Assembly (NCBI GenBank): GCA_964462125.1
Contig: CAYWXT010000106.1
Coordinates: forward strand, 1 to 17,415
Length of the DNA stretch: 17,415 nt
Direction of reading: 5' to 3'
Source of the DNA: JAWLFY01 sp964462125
Lineage (GTDB): Bacteria > Planctomycetota > Planctomycetia > Pirellulales > Pirellulaceae
Shown here: piece by piece, positions 1 through 7,321 of the stretch
How the letters are laid out: each line of letters opens with the position of its first letter
Position numbering within the stretch: the first letter of the stretch is position 1
Made by a program: the position numbers and the translations under genes
The notes under the pieces: model-generated
The model's input: only the letters and a program-made list of their open reading frames with translations
Databases searched by the model: none
Told to the model about the DNA's origin: nothing

Positions 1-264
1 GTCTTGGACCGTCTGGATCGCTTCGAATTGCTTCACCCCGGACCAGTCTTCAAAGAATTCGTGGTGCGGGACCTGGCAGGTGACGTCCCCGGGTTGCTCA
101 GGCATGCCGAAGCGTCCGGGATCCTGGCAGGGGTCTCCCTGGAGTCGCTTGATCCGTCCCTGGTCGATTGCTTCGGCGTTGCCGTCACCGAACGGCGGTC
201 GCGTGAAGAGATCGATTCCCTGGTGTCGGTTCTGCAAACCGCCCCGGCCCCCGCCGCGGTGTAG
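1..264 (+). CDS. gcvPA: Glycine dehydrogenase (decarboxylating) subunit 1, C-terminal fragment
   Basis: This is the last 87 codons of a gene whose 5' part lies outside the window; the frame is open from base 1 and ends at TAG 262-264. The visible sequence includes a HPGPVFKEFVVR segment of the kind found near the C-terminus of the N-terminal-half subunit of split glycine decarboxylase (P-protein). Together with GcvPB, this subunit decarboxylates glycine using PLP and passes the aminomethyl group to the lipoyl arm of GcvH in the cytoplasm. The call rests mainly on its position directly upstream of gcvPB, which is unmistakable, since the fragment is too short to show catalytic residues. The tail is Ala/Pro-rich and probably disordered. 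Confidence 0.85.
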   Translation, partial: VLDRLDRFELLHPGPVFKEFVVRDLAGDVPGLLRHAEASGILAGVSLESLDPSLVDCFGVAVTERRSREEIDSLVSVLQTAPAPAAV

Positions 265-369
265 GCTCCGTCTCAAACCATGGATGAAGCGATAGGAAAC
301 AAGGCCCGCACGGCTCGCGCCGTTGCGTTCTTCAACGACCGAATCCAACTCTCTCACCGAATCGAATCG

Positions 370-1878
370 ATGCGAAACCGTCAAGCGACACAATTATTGT
401 TCGAACTCAGCCATCCCGGTCGCCGAGTCCACCGTCTCGGGCCGTCGGAGGTGGAGCCGGTGACCACGGCGGAATGGTTCCCTGCGGAGCAGTTGGCCGA
501 TCAACCGCCACCGCTGCCGGAATTGGCCGAAGGGGACATCGTGCGGCACTTCGTCGGTTTGTCGACGATGAACATGAGTGTCGACACGCACTTTTATCCG
601 CTCGGTTCCTGCACGATGAAGTACAACCCCAAGCGGAATGAACGCGTGGCGCGGTTCCCCGGCTTCGCCGACGTGCATCCCCTGCAGGACGAGTCGTCGA
701 TCCAGGGATTGCTGGAGGTGCTATACGAACTCCAGCGGATGTTGGCGGAGATCAGTGGTCTGCCTGGCGTTTCGTTACAGCCGGCCGCCGGCGCCCACGG
801 CGAATTGACGGCCCTGCTGATCGCCGCCGAATATTTCCGTTCTCGCAACGAGGACCGCAAGGTCGTGCTCACGGCGGATTCGGCGCACGGCACCAATCCC
901 GCCAGCGCCCAGATGGCCGGGTTCTCGACCCGGACGGTCAAGAGTAACGCGCAGGGATTGGTCGACGTCGATGATCTGGCGTCCAAACTCGGCGACGACA
1001 CCGCGGTCTTCATGCTGACCAATCCCAACACGCTCGGCCTGTTCGATTCCCAGATCGAACAGATCACCGAGGTGGTTCATCGAGCCGGAGGCCTGATTTA
1101 TCTCGACGGCGCGAACATGAACGCGATCCTCGGGATCAGCCGGCCGGGTGATTTCGGGGCCGACCTGATGCATTTCAATCCTCACAAGACATTCTCGGGA
1201 CCTCACGGCGGCGGGGGGCCCGGCGCGGGCCCGATCTGTGTTCGCGATTTTCTGACGCGGTTCCTGCCCAGTCCGATCATCGAATGTTGCGATCAGGGCG
1301 AGGCAGGTCGTTTCCGATTGGTCCATCCGTCGGACGATTCGATCGGGCGGGTGCGGAGCTTCTTCGGTAACGTTGGCGTCTTGCTGAGGGCCTACCTTTA
1401 CATTCGCACCCACGGCCCCGATGGACTCCGCCAGGTCAGCGAGGACGCGGTGCTCAGTGCGAACTATCTGCTCAGCAAGGTCAAGCATTTTCTCGATGTG
1501 CCACACGGAGATCGCTGCATGCACGAGTTCGTCGCCTCGGCCTCGCGGCTCAAAAAGGAACGCAAGTTGACCGCGATGGATGTGGCCAAACGGATTCTGG
1601 ACTATGGCTTTCATGCACCCACGGTCTACTTCCCGCTGGTCGTCGATGAAGCGGTGATGATCGAACCGACCGAGACCGAAAGCAAGGAAACCCTCGACGC
1701 GTTCGCCGAAGCGTTGTTCCGCATCACCGAGGAGGCCGCCGACGTCATGCAGGAGGCTCCGCGGACCACGCGGATCAGCCGTCCCGACGACGTCGCCGCG
1801 GCCCGCAAGCCGATCCTTCGCTGGAAACTGGGGGCGGAGGAGCGCGGGGACAGCGAGGAGCGCGGGGACCGTGCCTGA
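370..1878 (+). CDS. gcvPB: Glycine dehydrogenase (decarboxylating) subunit 2
   Basis: This is the PLP-carrying half of split glycine decarboxylase (P-protein). It forms a complex with GcvPA, releases CO2 from glycine and loads the aminomethyl group on lipoyl-GcvH. Visible family motifs are FYPLGSCTMKYNPK near the N-terminus, the AAGAHGEL segment, and HFNPHKTFSGPHGGGGPG, whose lysine (codon 1186-1188, K273 from this start) is the PLP Schiff-base residue. The product is 502 residues, close to the usual size of about 490. I chose ATG 370 because MRNRQATQLLFELSHPGRR is how the family normally begins. An in-frame ATG at 280 would add 30 residues with no family resemblance and cannot be excluded. 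Neither start has a clear Shine-Dalgarno sequence. The C-terminus carries a small tandem duplication (EERGDS/EERGD). The stop overlaps the next gene by 8 bp, so the two are probably co-transcribed. Confidence 0.95.
   Translation: MRNRQATQLLFELSHPGRRVHRLGPSEVEPVTTAEWFPAEQLADQPPPLPELAEGDIVRHFVGLSTMNMSVDTHFYPLGSCTMKYNPKRNERVARFPGFADVHPLQDESSIQGLLEVLYELQRMLAEISGLPGVSLQPAAGAHGELTALLIAAEYFRSRNEDRKVVLTADSAHGTNPASAQMAGFSTRTVKSNAQGLVDVDDLASKLGDDTAVFMLTNPNTLGLFDSQIEQITEVVHRAGGLIYLDGANMNAILGISRPGDFGADLMHFNPHKTFSGPHGGGGPGAGPICVRDFLTRFLPSPIIECCDQGEAGRFRLVHPSDDSIGRVRSFFGNVGVLLRAYLYIRTHGPDGLRQVSEDAVLSANYLLSKVKHFLDVPHGDRCMHEFVASASRLKKERKLTAMDVAKRILDYGFHAPTVYFPLVVDEAVMIEPTETESKETLDAFAEALFRITEEAADVMQEAPRTTRISRPDDVAAARKPILRWKLGAEERGDSEERGDRA
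1837..1869 (+). repeat. 15-bp direct repeat at the gcvPB 3' end
   Basis: GAGGAGCGCGGGGAC occurs at 1837-1851 and again at 1855-1869, a period of 18 bp, so the reading frame is kept. It duplicates Glu-Glu-Arg-Gly-Asp in the GcvPB tail and places the GTG start of the next gene just after the second copy. It looks like a local duplication rather than a functional element. Confidence 0.7.
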
Positions 1879-2635
1879 ATCGGGCGGGTCTGAATCGCGT
1901 GGGCGATGGTTGTTGCCGGAGCCGCACCCAGCGGCGCGCAACATGGCCCTCGATCAAGCCTTGCTCGAAGCGGCCGATGCCGGCGGCTCACCGACCTTGC
2001 GGTTTTATCGGTGGAGTGAGCCCACCCTTTCGCTGGGCTACTTTCAACCCTTGCAGCTCCGCGAGACGCACCGCGAGAGCGGCGGACTGGTTGCCGTTCG
2101 GCGGGCGACCGGTGGGGGCGCGATCGTGCACCATCACGAGCTGACCTACAGCCTCGCTGTGCGACTCGATTCGTCGGTGGCCGGTGCCCGGATGGAGCTG
2201 TATCGGGGCGTGCATCATGCGTTCGCCGCCACGCTCGCCGAGCTCGGCCTCGACGCCGCGCCGCATCATCGCGCCGGCGGACGTCTCGGGGACCCCGACG
2301 CCTTCCTCTGTTTCCAGCGGCGCAGCGAGGAGGACCTGATCGCGTCGGGGTACAAATTACTTGGCAGCGCCCAGCGGCGGTGCCGGAGCGCGATCCTGCA
2401 ACATGGCAGCTTGCTGTTGCGGGCCAGTCCCCATGCGCCCCAGTTGCCTGGGTTGGAGGAATTGGCGGCAACCACGATCGACCTGCCTTCGTTGGCGCAG
2501 CGGATCACCGAGCGGATCGCGAGCCGTTACCGGTGGCGACTCGAACCGGCCACGCTCGATCCGCAGGAGATTGCCAGGGCCGAACAGATCGAGCGCGAGC
2601 GATTCGGCAACCCCGCTTGGCTCGGCAGAAAGTGA
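1871..2635 (+). CDS. Octanoyl/lipoyl transferase of the LplA/LipM family (biotin/lipoate ligase fold)
   Basis: This 254-residue cytoplasmic enzyme has the biotin/lipoate protein ligase fold. From the N-terminus: NMALDQALLEAAD (res. 24-36), FYRWSEPTLSLGYFQP (45-60), the substrate-loop motif RRATGGGAIVHHHE (77-90), LCFQRRSEEDL (146-156), GYKLLGSAQRR (160-170) with the conserved Lys162, and ILQHGSLLL. Cys147, just ahead of the Lys/GSAQ motif, lies where the LipM-type octanoyltransferases of Gram-positive bacteria keep their catalytic cysteine, and no C-terminal LplA accessory domain is present. I therefore favour octanoyl-[GcvH/ACP] transferase (LipM-like) over an ATP-dependent lipoate ligase. 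GTG 1871 overlaps the end of gcvPB. No better start exists, since the conserved region begins about 12 codons later. Position behind gcvPA-gcvPB suggests a role in lipoylating the H-protein of the same pathway. Confidence 0.85.
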   Translation: MPESGGSESRGRWLLPEPHPAARNMALDQALLEAADAGGSPTLRFYRWSEPTLSLGYFQPLQLRETHRESGGLVAVRRATGGGAIVHHHELTYSLAVRLDSSVAGARMELYRGVHHAFAATLAELGLDAAPHHRAGGRLGDPDAFLCFQRRSEEDLIASGYKLLGSAQRRCRSAILQHGSLLLRASPHAPQLPGLEELAATTIDLPSLAQRITERIASRYRWRLEPATLDPQEIARAEQIERERFGNPAWLGRK

Positions 2636-2804
2636 GCCCGTGTTGCCGGCCGGGACCGGAGGCTGCGAAGGAGGGTGATTGGGTAATCTTTTGGAGGGGT
2701 TTGGGTGGCGAGCGGGAGGAGGCGATCCGGTTTGACTGGAATAAAATTGAGCAAAGCTGTTCATTCTCCCCATGAAATCTGCTGTTGAATCCAACGTGCC
2801 ATTT

Positions 2805-2822
2805 TGATTCTGCTTAGAATCA
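2805..2822. promoter_or_regulatory. Perfect inverted repeat, 7-bp arms and 4-nt centre, upstream of the FHA/ECF operon
   Basis: TGATTCT (2805-2811) and AGAATCA (2816-2822) are exact reverse complements around GCTT. No T-run follows on either strand, so an operator or mRNA structure is more likely than a terminator. It lies about 145 bp upstream of the FHA start. Confidence 0.4.
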
Positions 2823-2837
2823 GAGGGGCCGTTCCCA

Positions 2838-2850
2838 ACCATCGGATGGT
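2838..2850. promoter_or_regulatory. Perfect 6-1-6 dyad, ACCATC-G-GATGGT
   Basis: Exact inverted repeat with a single central base, 15 bp after the previous dyad. The short spacer precludes an RNA hairpin with all six pairs, so if functional it would be a DNA-protein operator. Chance occurrence is possible at this length. Confidence 0.3.
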
Positions 2851-2967
2851 CGTGTCGGTCGGCTCGCTTCCATTAATCGCCGCGCTGCGAGGAAGGGGGC
2901 GGACCGCTGGGTGAGCCGTTCAGCGGCTGATCGCGGCGCGGGTGTCCAGGAACTCGTAGGGTGACAT

Positions 2968-3681
2968 ATGCAGTTAAAGCTGAAGGTCCTGTCGGGAAGC
3001 CATGCCGGTAAAGAGATCCCTGTTGCCGCCGACAAGTTTTTGATCGGTCGCAGTGAATCGTGCCAGCTTCGGCCCAAAAGCGATTCGGTGAGCCGGCGAC
3101 ATTGTATTTTGGTGGCCAAAGAGGGACGGGTGTTGTTGCAGGATCTAAAGAGCCGCAACGGGACGTACGTCAACGACAAACGGTTGCCCACCGACAAGGC
3201 GAAGGTGCTCAAGGCGGGAGACCACTTGCGGGTTGGCAAGCTCGAGTTTGAAGTCATGATCGAGCATGGCTTGCAGTCGGCAAAGAAACCGAAGGTGGCC
3301 GACGTCGGCGACGCCGCCGAGCGGATGGTGCAAGCGGGATCGGAAGACAGCCGGATGGAGGATGTCGACGTCAGCTCGTGGCTCGACGAGGCGGATCAGA
3401 TTGACCGTGTCCGCAAGCTTTCCGATCCCGAAACCCGCCAGTTCCGTCTCGATCATCCTGATGAGGGGACGGGCGATGCGGAACCGGGTGAAGCGGGGAC
3501 CGACAGCGGCGATCTGTCGGTCAGTGAGGCCACCCCGGCGGAGGCGGGAGCGAGCGAAGGCCACAAGCGGCCGGAGAAGCGGGAACCGGGGAAGCTCCCC
3601 GAGAAGCTGAAGCGGGCGATGTCGGACAGTTCGCAGGATGCGGCCAACAATGCTCTCAAGCGATTTTTCAGCGGTCGTTGA
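2968..3681 (+). CDS. FHA-domain protein
   Basis: This 237-residue cytoplasmic protein has a forkhead-associated domain at its N-terminus (about res. 1-98), a fold that binds phosphothreonine peptides. All landmark residues are present: FLIGRSESC (24-32, Gly27-Arg28), SRRHC (42-46, Ser/His phosphopeptide contacts) and SRNGTYVN (62-69, conserved Asn/Gly), followed by LKAGDHLRVGKLEFEV. The rest is a charged, low-complexity Glu/Ala/Gly/Pro linker with the acidic stretch DVDVSSWLDEADQ and a short basic C-terminal helix ending KRFFSGR. No membrane segment is visible. A weak Shine-Dalgarno (AGGGTG) precedes ATG 2968. The gene ends 3 bp before an ECF sigma gene, so it probably opens the operon and may couple Ser/Thr kinase signalling to that sigma factor. 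Its binding partner is unknown. Confidence 0.9.
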   Translation: MQLKLKVLSGSHAGKEIPVAADKFLIGRSESCQLRPKSDSVSRRHCILVAKEGRVLLQDLKSRNGTYVNDKRLPTDKAKVLKAGDHLRVGKLEFEVMIEHGLQSAKKPKVADVGDAAERMVQAGSEDSRMEDVDVSSWLDEADQIDRVRKLSDPETRQFRLDHPDEGTGDAEPGEAGTDSGDLSVSEATPAEAGASEGHKRPEKREPGKLPEKLKRAMSDSSQDAANNALKRFFSGR

Positions 3682-3684
3682 GCA

Positions 3685-4281
3685 ATGAACGAATCGAATG
3701 CAGTCCTTGTGGAGCGGTACCGGGAAAACGACGAGCACGCCTTCGCCACCCTTGTTCGTCGCTACCAGTCGCTCGTGTTCGGTGTCTGCATGCGGATGCT
3801 CGCCCATCGCCAAGACGCCGAGGATGTGACCCAGGAAACATTCTCGCGATTGGCCAAGTATCTCGACCGCTGGGATTCTCAGCGGCCCCTGGAGCCGTGG
3901 TTGGTTGCCATCGCTGGGAACCGCTGCCGTAGCTATCTGGCCCGCCGCCGCTCCTGGCAACCCTTGGCCGCTACCGCGGAACCGGTGACCGAGGGAACGC
4001 GGCAGAGCCAAGCTGCCGATTCCTTGCACGAGGAGCTCCGATTGGCGCTGGCAAAGTTGCCGGAGCGCCAACGCCGCGCGTTTCAGTTGTTCCATGAGCG
4101 GTCGCTCAGCTATGCGGAGATTGCGGAGCAATTGCAGTGTCCGCTCGGCACGGTCAAGACATTGGTGCACCGGGCCCGCGGCGGATTGATCGAACAGTTG
4201 CGGCAGCGCGAGGTGATCGCCGGATCGATGAGCGAGCCGACCTGCCGATCAAACCCCCTTCAATCTGGGGAGCTGGTGTGA
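3685..4281 (+). CDS. ECF-type RNA polymerase sigma factor (sigma-70 family)
   Basis: This 198-residue sigma factor has only regions 2 and 4, the ECF layout. Region 2 (about res. 12-90) contains AFATLVRRYQSLVFGVCMRM, the polymerase-binding DAEDVTQETF (44-53) and PWLVAIAGNRCRSYLARRR, which includes the -10-recognition part. Region 4 (about 115-173) contains LPERQRRAFQLFHERSLSYAEIAEQL and the helix-turn-helix continuation CPLGTVKTLVHRAR, which reads the -35 element. It starts 3 bp after the FHA gene, and its stop overlaps the next ATG by one base (TGATG), indicating translational coupling with the anti-sigma factor. The roughly 25 residues after region 4 (SMSEPTCRSNPLQSGELV) are not typical and probably flexible. 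It should direct polymerase to its own operon and other targets when released. Confidence 0.95.
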   Translation: MNESNAVLVERYRENDEHAFATLVRRYQSLVFGVCMRMLAHRQDAEDVTQETFSRLAKYLDRWDSQRPLEPWLVAIAGNRCRSYLARRRSWQPLAATAEPVTEGTRQSQAADSLHEELRLALAKLPERQRRAFQLFHERSLSYAEIAEQLQCPLGTVKTLVHRARGGLIEQLRQREVIAGSMSEPTCRSNPLQSGELV

Positions 4282-4865
4282 TGGACTGTCAGACCTTTTC
4301 CCAACGCCTGCACCACCGACTCGACCGACGGGAATCACTTGGCGGGGATCCCGACATGCAACGTCACGCCGAGGGGTGCTCGGCGTGCCGGGATCAGTTG
4401 CGAACGTGGTTGCGGATCGAAGAGGCGCTTCCCGCCCAATGCGAGGTGGATGGCCCCGCACGCATGGACCCCGCACGGAAGGACATGGAGCGGCCGCACG
4501 CCGCTCCCTCGCCGTTGCGGCGGCCCGGATTGGCGGGGCGGAGTTCGTCATGGGCGGCCGGACTGGCCGCGGCTCTGCTGATCGGCGTGCTCCTTCGCGG
4601 CGATTCGGACGTGCCGCCCCCGGGAGACGTGCGTGTGGTGGTCGATTCCGCCGGCGGCGACCCGGTTGCTGCGGAATCGATCGACCGCAGGTTCACCGCC
4701 GGTGCGGATCCCTCCCCTTGGATCCGCGATTTGACCGAACGGAAGTGGATCGACGAGACAATGCCGGCGATGCGGTCGGTGCGTGACGGCGTCGCGCCGT
4801 TGGGCCGGTCGCTGCTGCAAGCGGTGACCATTCTCAGCCATGGCGGAGGAACAAAGGCCTCTTGA
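4281..4865 (+). CDS. Membrane anti-sigma factor with zinc-finger-like N-terminus
   Basis: This 194-residue protein begins at ATG 4281, which overlaps the sigma stop by 1 nt; the frame is open further upstream, but inside the sigma gene. The N-terminus has HAEGCSACRDQL (His29, Cys33, Cys36), the HxxxCxxC core of the zinc-binding anti-sigma domain that clamps ECF factors. A Pro/Arg-rich linker leads to one hydrophobic segment (SWAAGLAAALLIGVLL, about res. 90-105), so the sigma-binding part is cytoplasmic and the C-terminal 90 residues are periplasmic. The periplasmic part is not a recognised domain; it ends in SHGGGTKAS. Assignment combines the zinc motif, topology and position. The family is highly divergent, so the motif and location carry the call. 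It should hold the sigma factor inactive until an envelope signal arrives. Confidence 0.8.
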   Translation: MDCQTFSQRLHHRLDRRESLGGDPDMQRHAEGCSACRDQLRTWLRIEEALPAQCEVDGPARMDPARKDMERPHAAPSPLRRPGLAGRSSSWAAGLAAALLIGVLLRGDSDVPPPGDVRVVVDSAGGDPVAAESIDRRFTAGADPSPWIRDLTERKWIDETMPAMRSVRDGVAPLGRSLLQAVTILSHGGGTKAS

Positions 4866-7264
4866 TGTTTCCAACTCGAATGTTTTTCACCCAACGTTGT
4901 CTCTGCGCGCTGGTGCTGGGAGCGACTGTGTTTCTCGGCGACCTCGCGTGGGCGGACAACCTGTACCCACTGCGAAACGGGTTGGTCCTGCGTGGATCCC
5001 ACACCACGCTGCCGACACTGGATAAGAACGCCTTCGCGGCGGGGGGCGGGGGCGAAGTCAAGACGCTGCCGATCTTGATGATCGATGATGGGTTGCGGCG
5101 AACGTATATCTATCGCCTGGGGATGTTGGCCCAGCCCCCGACCGAGGTCGCCGATCTGGGGCGTTCGATCGAATTCAACCAACCGGTGTCGCGTGGCGCG
5201 AAGGAGGTTGGCGCTGTCGGCGAGATTCTCCAGGTCTCGGATTTCAGCGAGTATGGTCGGCGGATGATGTCGATTCGCGGGCCCGAAGGCAAGCCGATCA
5301 CGATCGTCCAAGGGATCACCGAACTGAACGATCGTTACGCCAAAGTGGAGGCGCTCAGGGTCAAGCCGTATTATGCCTGGGACATGCGGATGTCGACGAA
5401 GTCCTTGCCGACCTCGACCCTCAACCGGATTTTCCATCGCCGCTTGGATCCAGACGACCTGGACCAGCGGCTCGAGGTCGTTCGTTTCTACATGGAGACG
5501 AAGCGCTATTTCGATGCCCATGAGGCGCTGCGGAAGGTAATCCGCGACTTCCCCGAAGAAAATCATCTGGAAAAACAGCTCGTTGCGCTCACCGAACGTC
5601 AAGCCGAGCAGTTGCTCAACGAGGCGGAATCCCGAGCTTCGGCCGGCCAGCACCGATTGGCGCGCGAGATGCTCGAGAAACTGACCTCCGAGCCGATCGC
5701 CCGCGTGACCCGTCTGAAAGTCGAGGACGCCCTCGGCGAGTTGCAGCGCAGCGACGCCCAGTCCGCGGACATCGTCGAACAGTTGCGGTCCCTTGTCGAA
5801 CAACTGGATCCGGCCGAGGCGGCGGAGCTAAAATCGGTCGTCAATGAAATCGCCGACGGTTTGTCCGCCGACACGTTGTCTCGGATGAGCGACTTCATCC
5901 GGTTGGGCGAAGACGACAACCTGCCGGTCGGCAATCGCATCGCCCTCGGTGTGGCCGGTTGGCTGCTCGGCGGCGGCTCGGGCGAACAGAACCTCAAGAT
6001 CGCCACATCGCTGGTCCGCATTCGCGATTTGGTCCATGAGTATTTGGGATGTGACGATGCCGCCCGCCGTCAAGCGATCCTGGAATCCCTGAAGGATATG
6101 GAAGGGGCACGGCCGGAATACATCGCGAAGATGTTGCCGCTGATGACACCACCTTTGCCCTTCCCCGACGGCACCGCCGATGACGACGTCCCAGGGATGT
6201 ACCGGATGGGCCTGCAGGACCGGTCGGCTTCGGCCGACGCCGGCACGGGGCCGCGCTATGTCGTCCAGCTGCCTCCGGAATACAACCCCTTGCGCGAATA
6301 CCCCTGCATCGTCGCGCTGCATCCCTTGCGGGGCACCCCGGAGCAGCAGCTCGACTGGTGGTCTGGTCCTTTCGACCCTGCGTCCGAGGCACGGATGGGC
6401 CAGGGGGCGCGTCACGGCTATATCGTCGTGGCCCCGGCGTGGTCGCGCGACAATCAACCCAGCTATGAGTTCACGCCGCGCGAACACGAGCGGGTCCTGG
6501 TCGCCCTCCGCGACGCGATGCGGCGAGCGTCGATCGATGCCGACCGCGTATTCATCGCGGGGCATGGGGACGGCGGCACCGCAGCTTGGGATATCGCCAT
6601 TTCGCATCCTGACATGTGGGCTGGAATGATCCCGATCAGCGGCGAACCGGACAAGACGATCGCCCACTACAAGACCAATGCCGAGCACGTTCCTGCCTAT
6701 ATCGTCTTGGGAGAACTCGACGCCGCACCGCCACCACTGAGCCGCATCGGGGCGATCCTGGATGATTACATGAGTCCCCGACACGACGCTATGGTCGTCA
6801 TGTATCGGGGCCGCGGCAGGGAGTTTTTCTATGATGAAATCCACCGCATCTTCGAATGGATGAACCTCAGTTCCCACCGTCGCGGCGAGAGTCCCCAGTC
6901 GATCGACACTGCGACGATGCGAGACAGCGACCGGTTTTTCTGGTGGTTGGAACTCGACGAGATGAAAACGCTCGTCTCCATCAACCCGATCCTTTGGGAG
7001 GAGGCGGATCGACTCAAAGCGGGCAAGGTTTCCGCTAGCGTCCGAGCGGACAATCAGCTCCGGGTCAGCCAGGTTCCGGCCGACCGATACACCGTCTGGC
7101 TCCGCCCCGACATGGGGCTCGACCTGAATGAACGCATCGTGGTCCGTTACCGGCGGCGGCGAGAGAGCGTCGATTACAGCGGGGATTTGCAGGTGATGCT
7201 CGAAGACGCCCGCACCCGCGCCGACCGCAAACGCCCTTTCTGGGCCAAGATTCAATTGCCATAG
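4865..7264 (+). CDS. Secreted protein with TPR-like region and alpha/beta-hydrolase (esterase-like) domain lacking the nucleophile Ser
   Basis: This 799-residue product starts at ATG 4865, overlapping the anti-sigma stop as TGATG; a TTG three bases earlier is less likely. A signal peptide is visible (QRCLCALVLGATVFLGDLAWA, res. 10-30). Residues 31-190 form an unassigned N-terminal domain. About 200-275 is helical and TPR-like (RFYMETKRYFDAHEALRKVI). About 463-660 is an alpha/beta-hydrolase domain like those of polyhydroxybutyrate-depolymerase/prolyl-peptidase-type esterases: YVVQLPPEYNPLREYPCIVALHP, then VFIAGHGDGGTAAWDIAISHP. The nucleophile elbow, normally GxSxG, reads G-H-G-D-G, so residue 568 is Gly, while candidate acid Asp619 and base His660 are present. 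The C-terminus (FFWWLELDEM ... RPFWAKIQLP) is of a kind I associate with large secreted planctomycete proteins. It is the last gene of the sigma operon and probably acts outside the cytoplasm as a binding or structural protein, or as a hydrolase with unusual chemistry. Confidence 0.8.
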   Translation: MFPTRMFFTQRCLCALVLGATVFLGDLAWADNLYPLRNGLVLRGSHTTLPTLDKNAFAAGGGGEVKTLPILMIDDGLRRTYIYRLGMLAQPPTEVADLGRSIEFNQPVSRGAKEVGAVGEILQVSDFSEYGRRMMSIRGPEGKPITIVQGITELNDRYAKVEALRVKPYYAWDMRMSTKSLPTSTLNRIFHRRLDPDDLDQRLEVVRFYMETKRYFDAHEALRKVIRDFPEENHLEKQLVALTERQAEQLLNEAESRASAGQHRLAREMLEKLTSEPIARVTRLKVEDALGELQRSDAQSADIVEQLRSLVEQLDPAEAAELKSVVNEIADGLSADTLSRMSDFIRLGEDDNLPVGNRIALGVAGWLLGGGSGEQNLKIATSLVRIRDLVHEYLGCDDAARRQAILESLKDMEGARPEYIAKMLPLMTPPLPFPDGTADDDVPGMYRMGLQDRSASADAGTGPRYVVQLPPEYNPLREYPCIVALHPLRGTPEQQLDWWSGPFDPASEARMGQGARHGYIVVAPAWSRDNQPSYEFTPREHERVLVALRDAMRRASIDADRVFIAGHGDGGTAAWDIAISHPDMWAGMIPISGEPDKTIAHYKTNAEHVPAYIVLGELDAAPPPLSRIGAILDDYMSPRHDAMVVMYRGRGREFFYDEIHRIFEWMNLSSHRRGESPQSIDTATMRDSDRFFWWLELDEMKTLVSINPILWEEADRLKAGKVSASVRADNQLRVSQVPADRYTVWLRPDMGLDLNERIVVRYRRRRESVDYSGDLQVMLEDARTRADRKRPFWAKIQLP

Positions 7265-7280
7265 AGCTTTTCCGGAAGCT
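7265..7280 (+). terminator. Weak hairpin directly after the hydrolase-fold gene
   Basis: AGCTT (7265-7269) and AAGCT (7276-7280) pair around a 6-nt loop, immediately after the TAG stop. The stem is short and no U-run follows, so intrinsic termination is doubtful. Confidence 0.25.
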
Positions 7281-7292
7281 TCCTCACCGTAA

Positions 7293-7321
7293 CTCTCGCC
7301 CCTGCAAAGCCGGGGGGAGAG
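7293..7321 (+). repeat. Imperfect inverted repeat, 10-nt arms and 9-nt loop, between operons
   Basis: CTCTCGCCCC (7293-7302) pairs with GGGGGGAGAG (7312-7321) in 9 of 10 positions; G7298 faces G7316. The loop is TGCAAAGCC. It forms a strong GC-rich stem in the 123-bp gap between two genes, without a T-run. The C- and G-run arms with a GCAAAGC loop resemble dispersed intergenic palindromes of planctomycete genomes, from memory and not checked. It may end or stabilise the upstream transcript. Confidence 0.5.

Larger units (their letters stand above)
2636..2967. other. 332-bp intergenic region between the glycine-cleavage cluster and the FHA/ECF operon
   Basis: I see no convincing gene here. 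It holds two dyad-symmetric elements (2805-2822 and 2838-2850, listed separately) and is locally AT-richer around 2740-2820, as expected of a promoter region. A TAGAAT at 2815-2820 could be a -10 element, but no acceptable -35 lies 16-18 bp upstream. Just before the FHA start is AGGGTGACAT, a plausible weak ribosome-binding site. The promoter of the four-gene operon downstream should lie here. Confidence 0.6.

Noticed and set aside
775..1944. Long open frame antisense to gcvPB
   Set aside because: It lies wholly opposite a well-recognised gene, its translation is Arg/Gly/Asp-rich with no domain, and such frames are expected in high-GC DNA.
2732..2747. TTGACT followed by TAAAAT as a sigma-70 promoter
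   Set aside because: The two hexamers are only 4 bp apart, far short of the 16-18 bp needed.
2380..2775. Open frame running past the end of the octanoyltransferase gene into the intergenic region
   Set aside because: Most of it overlaps a solid gene in another frame, and its product is Arg/Pro/Gly-rich and featureless.
4137..4280. N-terminal extension of the anti-sigma protein inside the sigma gene
   Set aside because: It overlaps region 4 of the sigma factor, and ATG 4281 forms the TGATG coupling seen again at the next junction.
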